Below the pieces are notes generated by a model. The model did no database searches, had not been told where the DNA came from, and saw nothing but the letters and a program-made list of their open reading frames with translations. Positions 1 to 15,785 of a stretch of 64,000 nucleotides of DNA are shown here, piece by piece. Numbering within the stretch: position 1 is the first letter of the stretch; every line of letters begins with the position of its first letter. The translations under genes were made by a program, and so were the position numbers. The stretch is from the NCBI RefSeq assembly GCF_029962835.1, contig NC_080574.1, positions 22,852,001 through 22,916,000 of the forward strand. Direction: 5' to 3'. This DNA comes from Magnolia sinica (Eukaryota > Streptophyta > Magnoliopsida > Magnoliales > Magnoliaceae).

Positions 1-894
1 GTTGGACCCATTCGACATTTGCACTTGGAACCAATGCCTTAGTGTTGAAACGCACTGTCAATCGACGGATGGAACCCAATTAATCTTGTTTAGGTCAATG
101 GATGGAACTCAATTAACCTCGAAATGGGAAAACATTCTTTGTGTTGACATCTTTCTAAAAATCGAACATGGATTGCTTGCTAAAACTTTTTGTAGGAACT
201 TTTTTACTATGAGAAGTTAGGTGGGCCCCACTGAGATGCCAATGAGAAATTTATTCGGTTTGTCCATTCATTTTGCTAAATCATGTTAGGGCATGAGCTA
301 AAGAAATGAGGCATATCCAAAACTCAAGTAATCCGCATGACATGAAACAATAGGGATTGAGTGTCCATCATTGAAACATTGATGGGGTCATAAAAGTTTT
401 AAATTATGCTAATATGTTTGTGTTTTCAGTTCATCTCAATAAAAATGACCTTATGAATGGAGCTGGGCATTTCATACCCGAACCGTTGGATCCGGCCCGA
501 TCAGACCTGATCCGACCCAATTCGAACAGAACCGATGGTCAGGATCGGTCAGAATCGGATAGCGGAATTCAGATCCGAATTATTTTCGGGTCGAATTCGG
601 ATAGGCCCTGTTCCAAACAGACCCGATCCGATTGGATCCGATTCGGATCGACCCGATCCGGACCGTGTATGTGTGTGTGTGTGTATTCTTTTACTTTTAC
701 CGCTTAAGATTTAGGTTCGGCGCCAAACAAATCCTGCCTATTCCCGTCAACTCTATCTCTCTATCTTTATATATGTGATTCTATCTCTTTATCTCTGTTG
801 AAGAAGAAGGTTGTAGGCATATACGGAAGAAAGAAAGAGGGAAGGAGAAAGAGACTCGCAGCTCTCGATCGAGGAACGGTGTATGAAGTGGTTT

Positions 895-1410
895 ATGTGG
901 GTCTGATCACGAGATATGTTTTATATCCAAACCGTCCATCCATTTGGTGAGCTCATTTTAATGCTTGAAACAAAAAATAAGACAGATCTAACCATGAACT
1001 AGACCACACTGCAAAAACTAGTGAGAGATTGAGCGTCGACCATTGAAACCCTTTTTAGGGTCACCGAAGTTTTGGATCAATATCAAATTTGTTTTTCCTC
1101 TTCATTCGGGTACGTGTGACTTTATAAGATTTATTTTTTCCTTTTCAATCAGGTAATGGTGACCTTATGGACATATTGGATGTAAAATAAGCGTTATGGT
1201 GGGCCCACAAATTTTTTAACGGTGAAAATCATTATTTTCGCCACTATTTATGGTGTGGTCCATATGATCGTTGGATATGATTTATTTTTTGGATAATGCT
1301 CTAAAATGATCTCTAAAAATAGATGAACGGTGTAGATATAATAAATACATCACTGTGGGGCCCATGTAACTTTGATCTCCTTTGAACCGTTCTCACAACT
1401 CGGAGCTCGA
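895..1410. mobile_element. GCGGATT-type palindromic element, divergent subtype
   Basis: Left half begins near the GAGATATGTTTTATATCCAA phrase and the right half mirrors it (TGAACGGTGTAGATATAATA). Right flank GGAGCTCGAGGAGCG and the following ACGACACGTAC are shared with the copy at 26505-27030. Nested in Mutator-like copy 1. Confidence 0.6.
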
Positions 1411-1520
1411 GGAGCGTCTGTGTTGTCTTCACACGACACGTACTATAGCAGCTGTAATACAGCTGTGCTAGCTACAGTTTAGCTACAGGCTATAATAATA
1501 AAGGGTGGCAGATTACGTGT

Positions 1521-1985
1521 TTAGTAACTCGGTACACAAATAAACTCTGTGGGGCCCACCATCATTTATGCATTTTATCCACTCTGTCCATCCATTTTAT
1601 TAGTTAGTTTTAAGTGGTTAGCCCAAAAAAGAAGCATATTCAAAGAACAATGGACCACACCACTGGAAACAGTGTGAATTTAACGTCTACTGTTGAAAAG
1701 TTCTTGATCGCCATAGATTTTTTTTTCTCCACTTAATCCATGTTTTTTTGATCTTACTAACAGGTTGGATGACAAATAAAGATCACTGGAGTCCTTGGAT
1801 AGATTTCAATGATGGAAATCAATACTTCCACTATTTCCTGTAGTATGAGCCATTTGAGCTTTGGATATGATTCGATTTTGGGCTCAACCCTTAAAGTGAT
1901 CTGAAAAAATGGATGGACGGTGTGGATATATCAAATGAATTCACGATAGGACCAACAGAGTTTACTCAGTACGATAAGAGCGTAC
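1521..1985. mobile_element. GCGGATT-type palindromic element
   Basis: Inner inverted ends AAACTCTGTGGGGCCCACC at 1540-1560 and ACAGAGTTTACTCAGTACG near 1965. The middle has the family phrases for 'accacaccac', a double 'ccaacctgtt'-like centre and mirrored outer thirds. Confidence 0.65.
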
Positions 1986-2588
1986 TGGTTCAATTTCTTT
2001 ATAAAGCTTCCCGGAGAAGCTACGTAGTTGGTGTAAAGCTTCTTTAGCAAGCTACATGGCTGTACATTTTTATCTGTGTGGGGCCCATCTTGAACTTTTT
2101 AATTTATCCACACCGTCCATTAGTTTTTTTAGATCATTTTAACAGTTGATACTAAATTTTAAGTATATTTAATAATAAAGTAAATCGCATCATAGGAGAC
2201 GAAGAATAATGATTTCTATGCCGTTGAAAGAAACGAATTAATCGAGTCTTACCCAATCCGATCCGACTCGGTTTTCCTGACCGAGTCAGACTCGGACCGA
2301 TTCAGGTTAGCAGGAGTTTGGATCTGTTCGGGTTAGATGACCCGGACTTGGCCCCAGATCGGATCAGGTTCGGGTCAGGCCATGCAAATGTCAAATATGG
2401 TCGGGTTCGACCGAATTCGATCTGACTCGGTCCGTTGCCCAGCTCTACTTATGAATGATATGTATGCATGTAAACATCAAGGTAGACCTAAGAAGGTTTC
2501 AATGGTAGGCATTTCCCTATATACATTTTTGTATCATGTGGCCCACTTGAGTTTTGAATTTATCTTATTTTCTGCTTATGTCTTAAAA

Positions 2589-6737
<4,149 letters not shown>

Positions 6738-6750
6738 CCACACTTGTGAT

Positions 6751-6871
6751 TTTTTTTTTTTTTTTTGTTACCTTGTTAGTACACCCCCACTGTCAGATCA
6801 CACTTCACTGATGGATACCAAGACCTCAGTGTTGGAACGAGGTATCTTTCGAGCTATGGATCAAGGTGTGA
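6751..6871 (-). mobile_element. SINE of the same family, minus strand
   Basis: CCACACTTGTGATTT flanks it (from 6738 and from 6872). The poly(T) at 6751-6766 is the tail; on the minus strand ATACCTCGTTCCAACACTGA and GGTCTTGGTATCCATC match the B-box half of the copy at 17800. The A-box region is shortened. Confidence 0.75.
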
Positions 6872-7007
6872 CCACACTTGTGATTTGTTATTTATCAATA
6901 GTTGGATATCATTTCATGTGGTGTGGCCCACTTGATGAGTAGATATGGCCGAAATTTGTATTAGATACTCTTCATAGTAGAGTGAACCTATTTAAAGGGT
7001 TGGATGT

Positions 7008-8211
7008 AGAGGTGGGCATCGAGTCGAGTCAGACTGGATTGGGTCCAACTCGACTCGGTTCGAAACTTTCAATGGTCTGACAGAACTCGATCCGATCCGT
7101 CACACTGTTGGCCTGACTCGAACCATGTCTAACTCAGTCAGGGAAACCGAGTCGGATCAGGTTGGGTACGGTTCGGATCGAATCTTTTGTTTCAATGGTA
7201 GATGTTCAACCCCACTGCTTTTTGCACCGTGGTCCAATTGACCTTTAGATTTGTCTTATTTTTCGACTCAAGCCTTAAGACGAGCCCGTCAAATGGATGG
7301 ACGGTTTGGATATAACACCTACCTCATGATGGGACCCACAGAACTAACTTACGTCAAATCACCTGTTGGCTTAGTGCGTTGGTACACCTGTCAGCTACTA
7401 CTAGTCTGTGAAAGCTTCATGTAAAAACGTTAGTTACGAGTTACCCTCCCATTAAAATATTCATAATCATTTTTTTGGCCCACCGAGGTGTGGTTCACAA
7501 ATCCAGACCATTCATTATGTGTCCCACTTGGAAGAGGGGTCAGACCAAGTTTCAGATGCATCCAAATTTTAGGTGGGCCCCACCAAGTGCTTTTATATGT
7601 TTTAGGAATGTCTTCACATGATTTTAGTTGGTATGGCCCATTTGAGTTCCGTATACGACTGATTTTTGGGATATCTCATAATTTAAAGGGGACCCATTAA
7701 ATGCACGGTGTTGATGTTTAACACGCATCATGGTGGGGCCCACACAGCTTGACCTCATGGGAAGTTCCCATGAGCTCGACCGCATAGAATTCCCTTTCTG
7801 TGTCAGAGCTCGGGGCTCGATGCACCTCGAGCCATGAGTTGAGAGAGGGATTGACTACTCCCCTGCCACCGGCCTATGACTGATGGTCGGTGCTCTATGG
7901 ACCCACCATGATGTATTTATTTTATCCATGTCATCCATCTATTTTTCTAGATCATTTTATGGTATTAAACAAAAAATGAGGTATATCCCAATCTTAAGTG
8001 GACAACTTTACAAGAAATAGTGTTGAATGAACATTGTACGGATCGGATCGGATCAGATCCAATCGGATTGGATCCCGGATCAGATCGGTTCGGATTGGCC
8101 ACTGATCTAAACTCAACTCGATGTACAGTCGGATCTGAGTGGGCTTACTCAATCTGACCCAATCTTGACCTTCTGTTCAGATCAGATCGGGTCAAATTCT
8201 GCCCAGCTCTA
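7008..8211. mobile_element. Mutator-like non-autonomous element, copy 2 (1204 bp)
   Basis: Exact 9-bp duplication GTTGGATGT at 6999-7007 and 8212-8220. Ends AGAGGTGGGCA and TGCCCAGCTCTA. Word arrays of GACTCG/GATCGG occupy about 7015-7180 and 8040-8205. The interior holds a half copy of the TA-associated element (about 7440-7795) and a piece of a GCGGATT-type element (about 7880-8030). Confidence 0.8.
7440..7795. mobile_element. TA-associated inverted-repeat element, right half
   Basis: Shares the right part of the family from CTCCCATTAAAATATTC to the end CACACAGCTTGACC, with the small palindrome CATGGGAAGTTCCCATG. Nested in Mutator-like copy 2. Confidence 0.55.
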
Positions 8212-8326
8212 GTTGGATGTCACCTGCATTTGATAGCTTTGAAGTTATCATTTACGTGGACTAAAAATACACTAAGTGCTAATTTACCATTAATAATTAG
8301 TATTACTAGTTATAAATTAATTAAAT

Positions 8327-8400
<74 letters not shown>

Positions 8401-8404
<4 letters not shown>

Positions 8405-8670
8405 TGCTCACTCGCGCTCCCCTTGAAACTCTATGAGCCAATTTTTAACCTGATCCAAAACTTTGGTAGACCACAACAAAGAGAAATGCAAATCAACAGT
8501 GGAAGTTGTTTCCTTTTGCCACAGCCCATCACACTTTTGTATCAAACTGAAAGTTGGGCTTGTGACGTTTCAAGGGGTGTCGTATCATGATGACCACTCA
8601 GATTTTGTGTCTAAGACACATATGCAATGGTGCACATGGTGCTCACCTAAGGTGTGTAGGTGAGCATTCC
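8401..8670. mobile_element. Inverted-repeat element flanked by mirrored microsatellites
   Basis: GGAATGCTCAC at 8401-8411 is exactly inverted at 8660-8670. Outside it, (TA)n(GA)n on the left (8327-8400) is mirrored by (CT)n(TA)n on the right (8680-8725). Confidence 0.65.
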
Positions 8671-8673
8671 ACA

Positions 8674-8725
<52 letters not shown>

Positions 8726-8734
8726 GAGAAATGG

Positions 8735-9189
8735 TACTATGAGGTCAAGTTGTGTGTGTATCAAACATCTACCACATCAGCCAAATGTACTATTCCATGG
8801 CGGGCCACAGGCTTAAAAATCAATGCAATCCATGACTTGGGTGGGCCACACCACATATAACAGTTGAGAGGGGTTACACTCCCATTAAAACATTCATAAT
8901 AATTTATTAGGCCCACTGAGATGTGGTTCACAAATCCAGCCCAGCCATTATGTGTGTCCCACTTGGATGAAGGGTCGGACCAAGTTTCAGCCACATCCAA
9001 AACTCAGGTAGGCCCCACCAATTGCTTTTATATGTTTTAGGCATGTCTTCAAATGGTTTTAGATGATATGGCCCACTTGAGTTCCTCATGCAGCTGATTT
9101 TTAGGATATCCCATAACCTAAAGGGGATCCATCAAATGCACAATGTTGATGTTCTACACACATCACGATGGGGCCCACACAGCTCGACC
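8735..9189. mobile_element. TA-associated inverted-repeat element flanked by TA arrays
   Basis: Left GAGGTCAAGTTGTGTG just after (TA)n at 8709-8725; right CCCACACAGCTCGACC followed by CATATATATACC. The ends are inverted. Confidence 0.6.
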
Positions 9190-11355
9190 ATATATATACC
9201 AGCAGTTTTGATTATATACCCTCACATTGTTCCATTATTAATCAGACTCAAATTAATATCCAAATACTTACCCACACTCATTTAGGCCACTCATGCCTGA
9301 CTTTTGTTGTGCTCGGGTCAGGTACCTATCCCAAATAATCAGCCCATTGCCAACTCTAGCTAAGATAAAGATCGGTGGACAAGTAGCATCATGGCCATTC
9401 CGTGACTGCATTATTTGTCGGGACGCTTCTTCTCCCTCTTGATAAATTGCAATTCTCCAATTGGTAACTCGAGAATGCATGGTAAAAATGAATTTCACAA
9501 AGTTAAATAAGAAAAGTTGGCATAGGCTCACCTATAACAACTCCTTGATGTGGGCCTACAATGTTTGGGATAGGTAGGTGAAGTACAGGCACAACTAAAG
9601 AAAGAACCTCTGAAGATAGTGCTGGTTGGTTGGAAGGTAATGTAGTGTGAAGAGCCTGATGCAATACTAATGATAATAAGATGCCGTTTGGATATAAATT
9701 ATCAGCACTAGTAAATGATTATCTGTTAGAAAATAAGTTAAGTCCATAATAGAGGAATAAAAGAATTAAGATGAATAAAATCAGTTATGTAGGCTTACAA
9801 CTTGATTAGAATAGTCAATATCTTTATATAGATTCAGTGTCATTTTTCTGTAATTCTAGCAAGTACAAATAAAGAAAATTCATAAATTATCTTTATAATA
9901 TAATGAACTCTTAATTCAAATTTCAACACCAAATTTTGTACATTTAAATGTTGAATAAATTTTTAGTTTTGATAACGGTTTGCGTAAAAAAATACAACAA
10001 GATGTCAAATCTGAGAGCAATAAATAATTAATAGTTTTATCCGAAAAATGGAAAATATTACCTTTGATCTATGGTATCCAGGATACATAGAATTTGAAGG
10101 GTCATGTAGCCTGGTGCTTCTTTAATACATCAACACCCATTTAATCCTATAAAACCGGTGCCACAAGTAACTCAGGTTGTAAGTATCATAATTGCCACCA
10201 TGAGTCCAACATGTGACACCACATGTAAATGCACAACCATGTCATAGTTACTTTCAATCAATACTCACATAAAAACCTTAGGTGCTATAGCTAGAGGCTC
10301 ATACCTCAAGCTAGACCTTGTTTCATTTCAAGGTGAACCATGGCTACTAAGTGCACCTAATAAAGCGCCTGAGAAGCCTTGAAGCCCAATCTCCACATGT
10401 CGACGATGCGACCGCCCAAGTAAAATTTGAACACAATCCATTTTTTTAATATCATTTAGTTATACATACTTTTTATGAAAAAAATTTCATAATAAATATA
10501 TTTATTTACTTATTAAAAATAAAGTTAAAAAATATTTTCATTATAAAAATACAACATTATTCTTACGGGTAATTTCCTTAATCCTATTTTTTATATGTTG
10601 TATGCTTTCTTTTTTCCTTTAAAAAAAATAAAAAACTTTTTTGTCGGATCTATATGTCTTACATTCATGACTATTACTTTATTTATAATTATATTTTTAA
10701 TTTATGGTTTTTGGGTTTTCTGCATTGCTGACCTGAGAAAACAAAACGGTTCCCTTAATAATCAGCCTCTTGGTGATTGAGTCTCTCGGTCCATATACAA
10801 AAGAGTTGGACTCTTTCTGAGATTTAGATGAGGCTCTATGGCTACTGACGTTTGCAGTATGTAGTGATGCTGATGAGTTAGTGACTCTATTTTCTTCAAA
10901 TCACATAGATTGGAGGAGTACCTAACACATCCAATAACAGAAAGTCGAAGCCATATAAAGGCCAACGAAGGCCCAAAAGAAAACAAAGCTAATAGAGAAG
11001 CCCAAACAGGGATACTAAACAACCGTGTCAAACCCAAAATAGGGAAAAAGTAGGGAGCTATTAACTCAGTAACATTTAGAGAAGCTGGGATCTGCACTAC
11101 ACGTCTGTGAGATCCATGCCGTTCATCATGAGGTCCTCGCCATTTAGACTCCCTTACCCAAAAATCAATCCGATGAACTCAGCATGTAGGCAATACATGT
11201 GGATGATTAAAAGAATCCAGCAGTCCACATCCAACGAATGGGTTGAAAGCTACAATCATAGGCCATCTGCAGGCCCTTCTATGATGGTCACTCTACAGCA
11301 AGAGATATGCATGGAATGGATGGTGCAACGGTTTGCTCAGTGTCTTGTGATAGTT
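9190..11355. other. Gene-free stretch
   Basis: 9680-10780 is AT-rich without recognisable coding signal or clean repeats. Nothing beyond short unrelated open frames is seen; the longest (10762-11097, minus) has no recognisable motif. Confidence 0.5.
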
Positions 11356-11364
11356 TGTGAAGGG

Positions 11365-11735
11365 GGGAGGGGATTGCGTACTGAGTAAACTCTGTGGGGG
11401 CCACTTTAGATGCATGTGTATCATCCACGCCGTCCATACGTTTTGCCTGTTCATTTTAGGTCATGAGCCTAAAATTGAATTATATACAAAGATCGAGTGG
11501 ACCACACCACAGAAAACAGTGATGATGGGCTAGTTGGTAAGGTCATGGGATGTTTATTTGTCATCCAACCTGTTGATAATGTCACATATACATCGATAAA
11601 GGGAAAACACAAATATCATCTGGATCCAAAACTTCTGTGTGGCCCCCAATACGTTTTCAACTGATGGACGGCGTAGATAAGACACGTGCATCACTATGGG
11701 TCCCACGGAGTTTACTCAGTACGCAATACGCTTCC
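11365..11735. mobile_element. GCGGATT-type palindromic element with 9-bp target duplication
   Basis: Exact duplication TGTGAAGGG at 11356-11364 and 11736-11744. Ends GGATTGCGTACTGAGTAAAC and its inverted partner GTTTACTCAGTACGCAAT. This copy fixes the true element ends and argues for a Mutator-type origin of the family. Confidence 0.8.
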
Positions 11736-11770
11736 TGTGAAGGGACCGTTTCATATCAACAACTGAGTGA

Positions 11771-11892
11771 AGGGCTGTCAACAGGCCGGGCCTGGGGATG
11801 GTCTCTTGACCCGATTTTGAACTGTTTCGGGCCGGGCTGCCCTATTCAAAATTCCATGTTTGCAGACCCGAGCCCGGCCCATTGACAACCCC
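11771..11892. mobile_element. 122-bp GGGCTGTCAA-ended element
   Basis: AGGGCTGTCAACAGGCCGGG at left, CCCGGCCCATTGACAACCCC at right. GC-rich with repeated GGGCC words. A second copy is at 18021-18150. Confidence 0.6.
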
Positions 11893-13073
11893 GACTGGGT
11901 GTGATTCTTCAGCGCGTGCAATGATCGCATACGTTCGAAGGTATGGTAACTGCCATAGGTTCAAGATGTGTGGAGGGACCTAATCATTTGTGATGCCATC
12001 CGGACCGTCTATTATATGTAGCTCCATATGTTAGGCTATAGGTCCAGAAATCCATCCTCATCCAGAAATCAAGTGGGCACACCACACGAAAAAAAAGAAG
12101 TGAGGACAATGAGGAGTGCGATGCCTACCATGGAAACTTTCAGATGGAATGTGGGATCCACCATCATCAATCCAGCCATCAGGTGCACCCGATTAAGATA
12201 AAGGGACAAACCAAAACTCAAATGGACACACTACATGAATACATAAGTTCCAGTCGTGACCGTTCATCTCTCCATGTGGTGCTGCCCACCTGAGCTTTGA
12301 AACAGGATGATTCTTGGCAGGCAAGATGAGCATGAGGAGGGACACCGCATGCACGGTGTGGATTCTACATACGCATCATGGGTGGGCCCCACAGAGAACG
12401 AACGTACAGTAATCCTCATGAACTCAAGCTCTCTCATATGATCATTCCCCGCTGTGGCACACCAACAAACACGGCCCACAACCATCCAATTTTCAAGTAC
12501 CAATCCAAAACTGAGATTACATTATCACTTCTTGTATTTATTTATTTACTTATATTGTTGGAGTGAATGATTGTGGATGGATGAGTAAGGACCAAGGAAC
12601 AGGTGGGCCCCACCAAAGCATGAACATGATTGATTATGGGACCCAGCTGTTCGGATCCACATGACGTGCAGCCTACGAAGCCGGCACGTGGCACTGGATT
12701 AGCCGTTTGAATAGGGTCCATGCCACCCCCAAACGGGCAGTACAAGGTAATATGAGCTGACCCACAACAGTCACATGTGCCTACTGTTTCTCCTCTTCCC
12801 CTCCTTTTGCAAAGGCAAGATTCTTTCTTTTGTACATATATACCTACTGCTCTTTACGTTTTCCACCCTTCCTAAATGGTGGTGACGTGTCACCGTCCAT
12901 CTGGCATAAACGTGTCACAATCTAGACCGAAAGAAATCCCGGACTCTTTTGTTGATGGTGCATATTCCAGAATACCACAGGAATAGGACAATCTGAACCG
13001 TTCAACATAGGTGGTTTAACTTATTCAGTCGGCCTTTTCTCTTAAATCAACCATTTGATAGCAACCCGTTGGA
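11893..13073. other. Gene-free stretch with scattered repeat fragments
   Basis: Pieces of elements around 12150-12400 and 12590-12750 with GTGGGCCCCAC words; no ends or target duplications could be fixed. Confidence 0.45.
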
Positions 13074-13388
13074 TGTTGGTGGCAATGGGCCTGAGTTCTA
13101 AGAATTTCATCACGAACCCAACCCACTGACCCGGCCCACTTATTTGTAATTGGATTGGACTCAACCGAACCCGGACCTCACCAGGCACGTGCATGCTCGG
13201 CTCAAGAACACGAATATGGTCTGGTGCTAAACATACACACACCACCTTTGGTTCTACTTATGCTTATCAGTTCAATTCGAGCGGGCCCATTTAGTAAATG
13301 GGCCACATTTTCTAACCCAATCTGACCCACTATCCATTGAGCTTGACCCAAACCAGTTGGCCGACCTGGCCCATTGCTACCCCTAAGA
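13074..13388. mobile_element. GGCAATGGGCC-ended element upstream of the START gene
   Basis: GGTGGCAATGGGCCTGAG at left and CTGGCCCATTGCTACCCC at right are inverted; the interior is rich in AACCCAACCC and TGGCCC words. Its right edge is about 170 bp from the possible TATA box. Confidence 0.5.
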
Positions 13389-13410
13389 CATGGTGGAAAA
13401 CGTACATACC

Positions 13411-13411
<1 letters not shown>

Positions 13412-13480
<69 letters not shown>
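13412..13480 (+). repeat. (GA)n microsatellite upstream of the START gene
   Basis: About 34 GA units, ending some 160 bp before the ATG. GA tracts in this position can bind GAGA-type (BBR/BPC) factors in plants, which is only a possibility here. Confidence 0.95.
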
Positions 13481-13482
<2 letters not shown>

Positions 13483-13559
13483 TGCAGTTCTAATCATGGA
13501 GGTTGCACTGGCAATGCATGTGCATCAATGACTAGAGCCAACTTCTTCTTCTTCCTTTC

Positions 13560-13575
13560 TCTCTCTATTTAAATC
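13560..13575 (+). promoter_or_regulatory. Possible TATA box of the START gene
   Basis: CTATTTAAAT lies about 70 bp upstream of the ATG, in pyrimidine-rich leader-like DNA, and just downstream of a long (GA)n tract that may act as a promoter element. Position and composition are right for a core promoter, but nothing else confirms it. Confidence 0.35.
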
Positions 13576-13640
13576 TATCTCCTTCTTCTTTCCCATATTC
13601 AAATCAGTTTTTTCATCTCCAACGAGGATCCTTCATTCAA

Positions 13641-15746
13641 ATGCAGCCGAGCACTCCAGCACCTGTTACTCAATCCTGGTAATGACCTCCTCATTCATCT
13701 CTGTCACACCACATTCTTTTCTTCTCAACAGAATCTTGATTCTCTCTCTCTCTCTCTCTCTGGTCTTTGAAGGTCCATCAGTGATGAATCCTTAGGAAGG
13801 TATGTCTACTTTGCAAGCGAGAGCTGCATACAGGAGCTCTTGTCCGCTTCAGATGCAAGCCGGTCTGACACCGCCGACAAATGGAAGATTCTTGCACTCG
13901 AAAATGGCATCGAGATATCAAAGCGCCGATCGGGCTCCTTTCACATCTTTCGCAGCCGTTGGTTGCTTAGATCAGTCTCGCCCCAACAGTTCATAACTGT
14001 CGCTAATGCCATCGACGCTGCAAAGGTAATTGGACCATTCCCTTTCATAGTATAGGCCGTGTTTGGATGCGCAACTGAACTGAATGGCAAGAATTAGTTG
14101 GCCATTAAAGGAATCAGCTCAAAATTGCAATTGTGTTATTCATACTAGTTATTGCAATTCAAATTAATAGTGCATCCAAACATTACCAATTCTATCAAAG
14201 TTCAAAATTTAATACATCTAATGAGTGAACATGCATTGTTGTAACGAACGGTTGTGATGAAACAGCAATGGGACCCTGACCTGGTAGAAGCCAAGTACAA
14301 AAAGGACATCTGCCACAACCTCAGCATCATAAGGCTCAGGTTCGGCGACACGTCGAAGCCAGTTTTCAAGAACAGGGAATTCACTGTCTACGAGCGACGT
14401 GAAACCATGGATGATGGAACTCTGGTAACAACAACAACAATAGTAATCTCTACCATATATAATGCAAGGAGCAAAAGGACATTTTTACCCATCTAATTAG
14501 GTTTTGGAAAGCCATCACATATAAGATTCCATGGGATATTATACAATATTCACATTATAGTTAGTGGTGCTTGAATTTTGAATGCCAACTTGGATTTTAC
14601 CCACTCCTCTTATTTCGCGCCCAAGTAACCCACTTTACATGTAGGCCCCATGGTGATCCTAGCTAGAGCTGGGAACGGGACGAACTCGACTCGTCCAACT
14701 CGTTTAGACCTGGCTCAATCTGAACCGAGTGGGTGAGTCAATCTAAATTGAGTAGACTCCGTTCAATTCGAACTCCAACCAAGTTGAGTAGGGGTCACCC
14801 AATGACTCGACTCAATTCCACCCAAAATCCAACTCGGTATTGTCTCGACTCAATCCAAAACTTGTATGTGTGTGTGTGTGTAGATTTGACGTTTCAAATA
14901 TGAGATGCAGTGTCACTGATGGAGAGGCTGTAATTCTGACAAGTGTACGTAGGTTTTGAGTTCTGATTTCAGCCCGTGGATACTGACTCGACTCAATTCG
15001 AAACTCGACTCTCGTGTACTTATGACCAAGTGGAACTTGATCTAGATTAGTCCAGGCTAGATCTGGACTCGAATCGGGTCAGGCACACTGGACTCAGTAC
15101 CGAGTCAGGTCGAGCTCAAGTCAGGTCTATTTCAAAACTAGATTGAGTTGGGTCTACCCTAATTCGGTTGACTCGACTCGATGCCTAGCTCTAATCCTAG
15201 CTACCACCAAGTGGTAAGCTATGTAGGGCCTACATTGATGACTTTGCATTATTATATTCATTTGTACATTTATTGCTCTACCTCAATGTACAATATTAGC
15301 CTAACTAAAAGTAGATCTAAAATATAGCCGTAATTTTTCTTTTATTTTTATTTCTTTTTTTAGTTCCTTTAAAATTCTCTCTTGGCTCCTCTTTGTACAT
15401 GTGTCACACATACCATTTCCTTTAATTAGTACTTTTTTTTTTATTATTATTGCACATACCCTCACACCTCTCACACACTCGTGCTATAATGAGATTTCAT
15501 TACAATGGGTGCCTGAACCTATGACCTCGTGTTGAAACTCTTGTGAGTCTTACTAGCAAGTGTAATTGAATAGTCTAGATCATTATCCAATACTTTTGAA
15601 CGATACATATCACTGTCCAAGATTGCCACCCCTTGGGACTATTTTTGTTATTTGCAAACAGTCTAATTGCAATTATTTGATGGAAAATGGTAAACTAAAT
15701 TGAACCCTCATTACATCTAAAGTTTTTTTTTTTTTTTTTGGGGGTG

Positions 15747-15785
<39 letters not shown>

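Larger units (their letters stand above)
459..2447. mobile_element. Mutator-like non-autonomous element, copy 1 (1989 bp)
   Basis: An exact 9-bp target duplication CTTATGAAT flanks it at 450-458 and 2448-2456. The termini are inverted (GAGCTGGGCA at left, TGCCCAGCTC at right). About 200 bp inside each end is packed with variants of GATCCGA, CGGATC and GACTCGG. The middle (about 720-2220) carries two GCGGATT-type elements. No transposase is seen. Nine-base duplications with inverted ends fit the Mutator superfamily. Confidence 0.8.

Noticed and set aside
459-665. GATCCGA/CGGATC arrays as a protein-binding satellite or restriction-site cluster of its own
   Set aside because: They occur only just inside the ends of the Mutator-like copies with 9-bp duplications, so they belong to those elements.
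10762-11097. 111-aa open frame on the minus strand
   Set aside because: Mildly hydrophobic, no recognisable motif, no promoter or splice context; likely chance.
13412-13480. CRISPR-like or satellite array at GA/TA/CA tracts
   Set aside because: These are dinucleotide microsatellites with no spacers; CRISPR is not expected in plant nuclear DNA.
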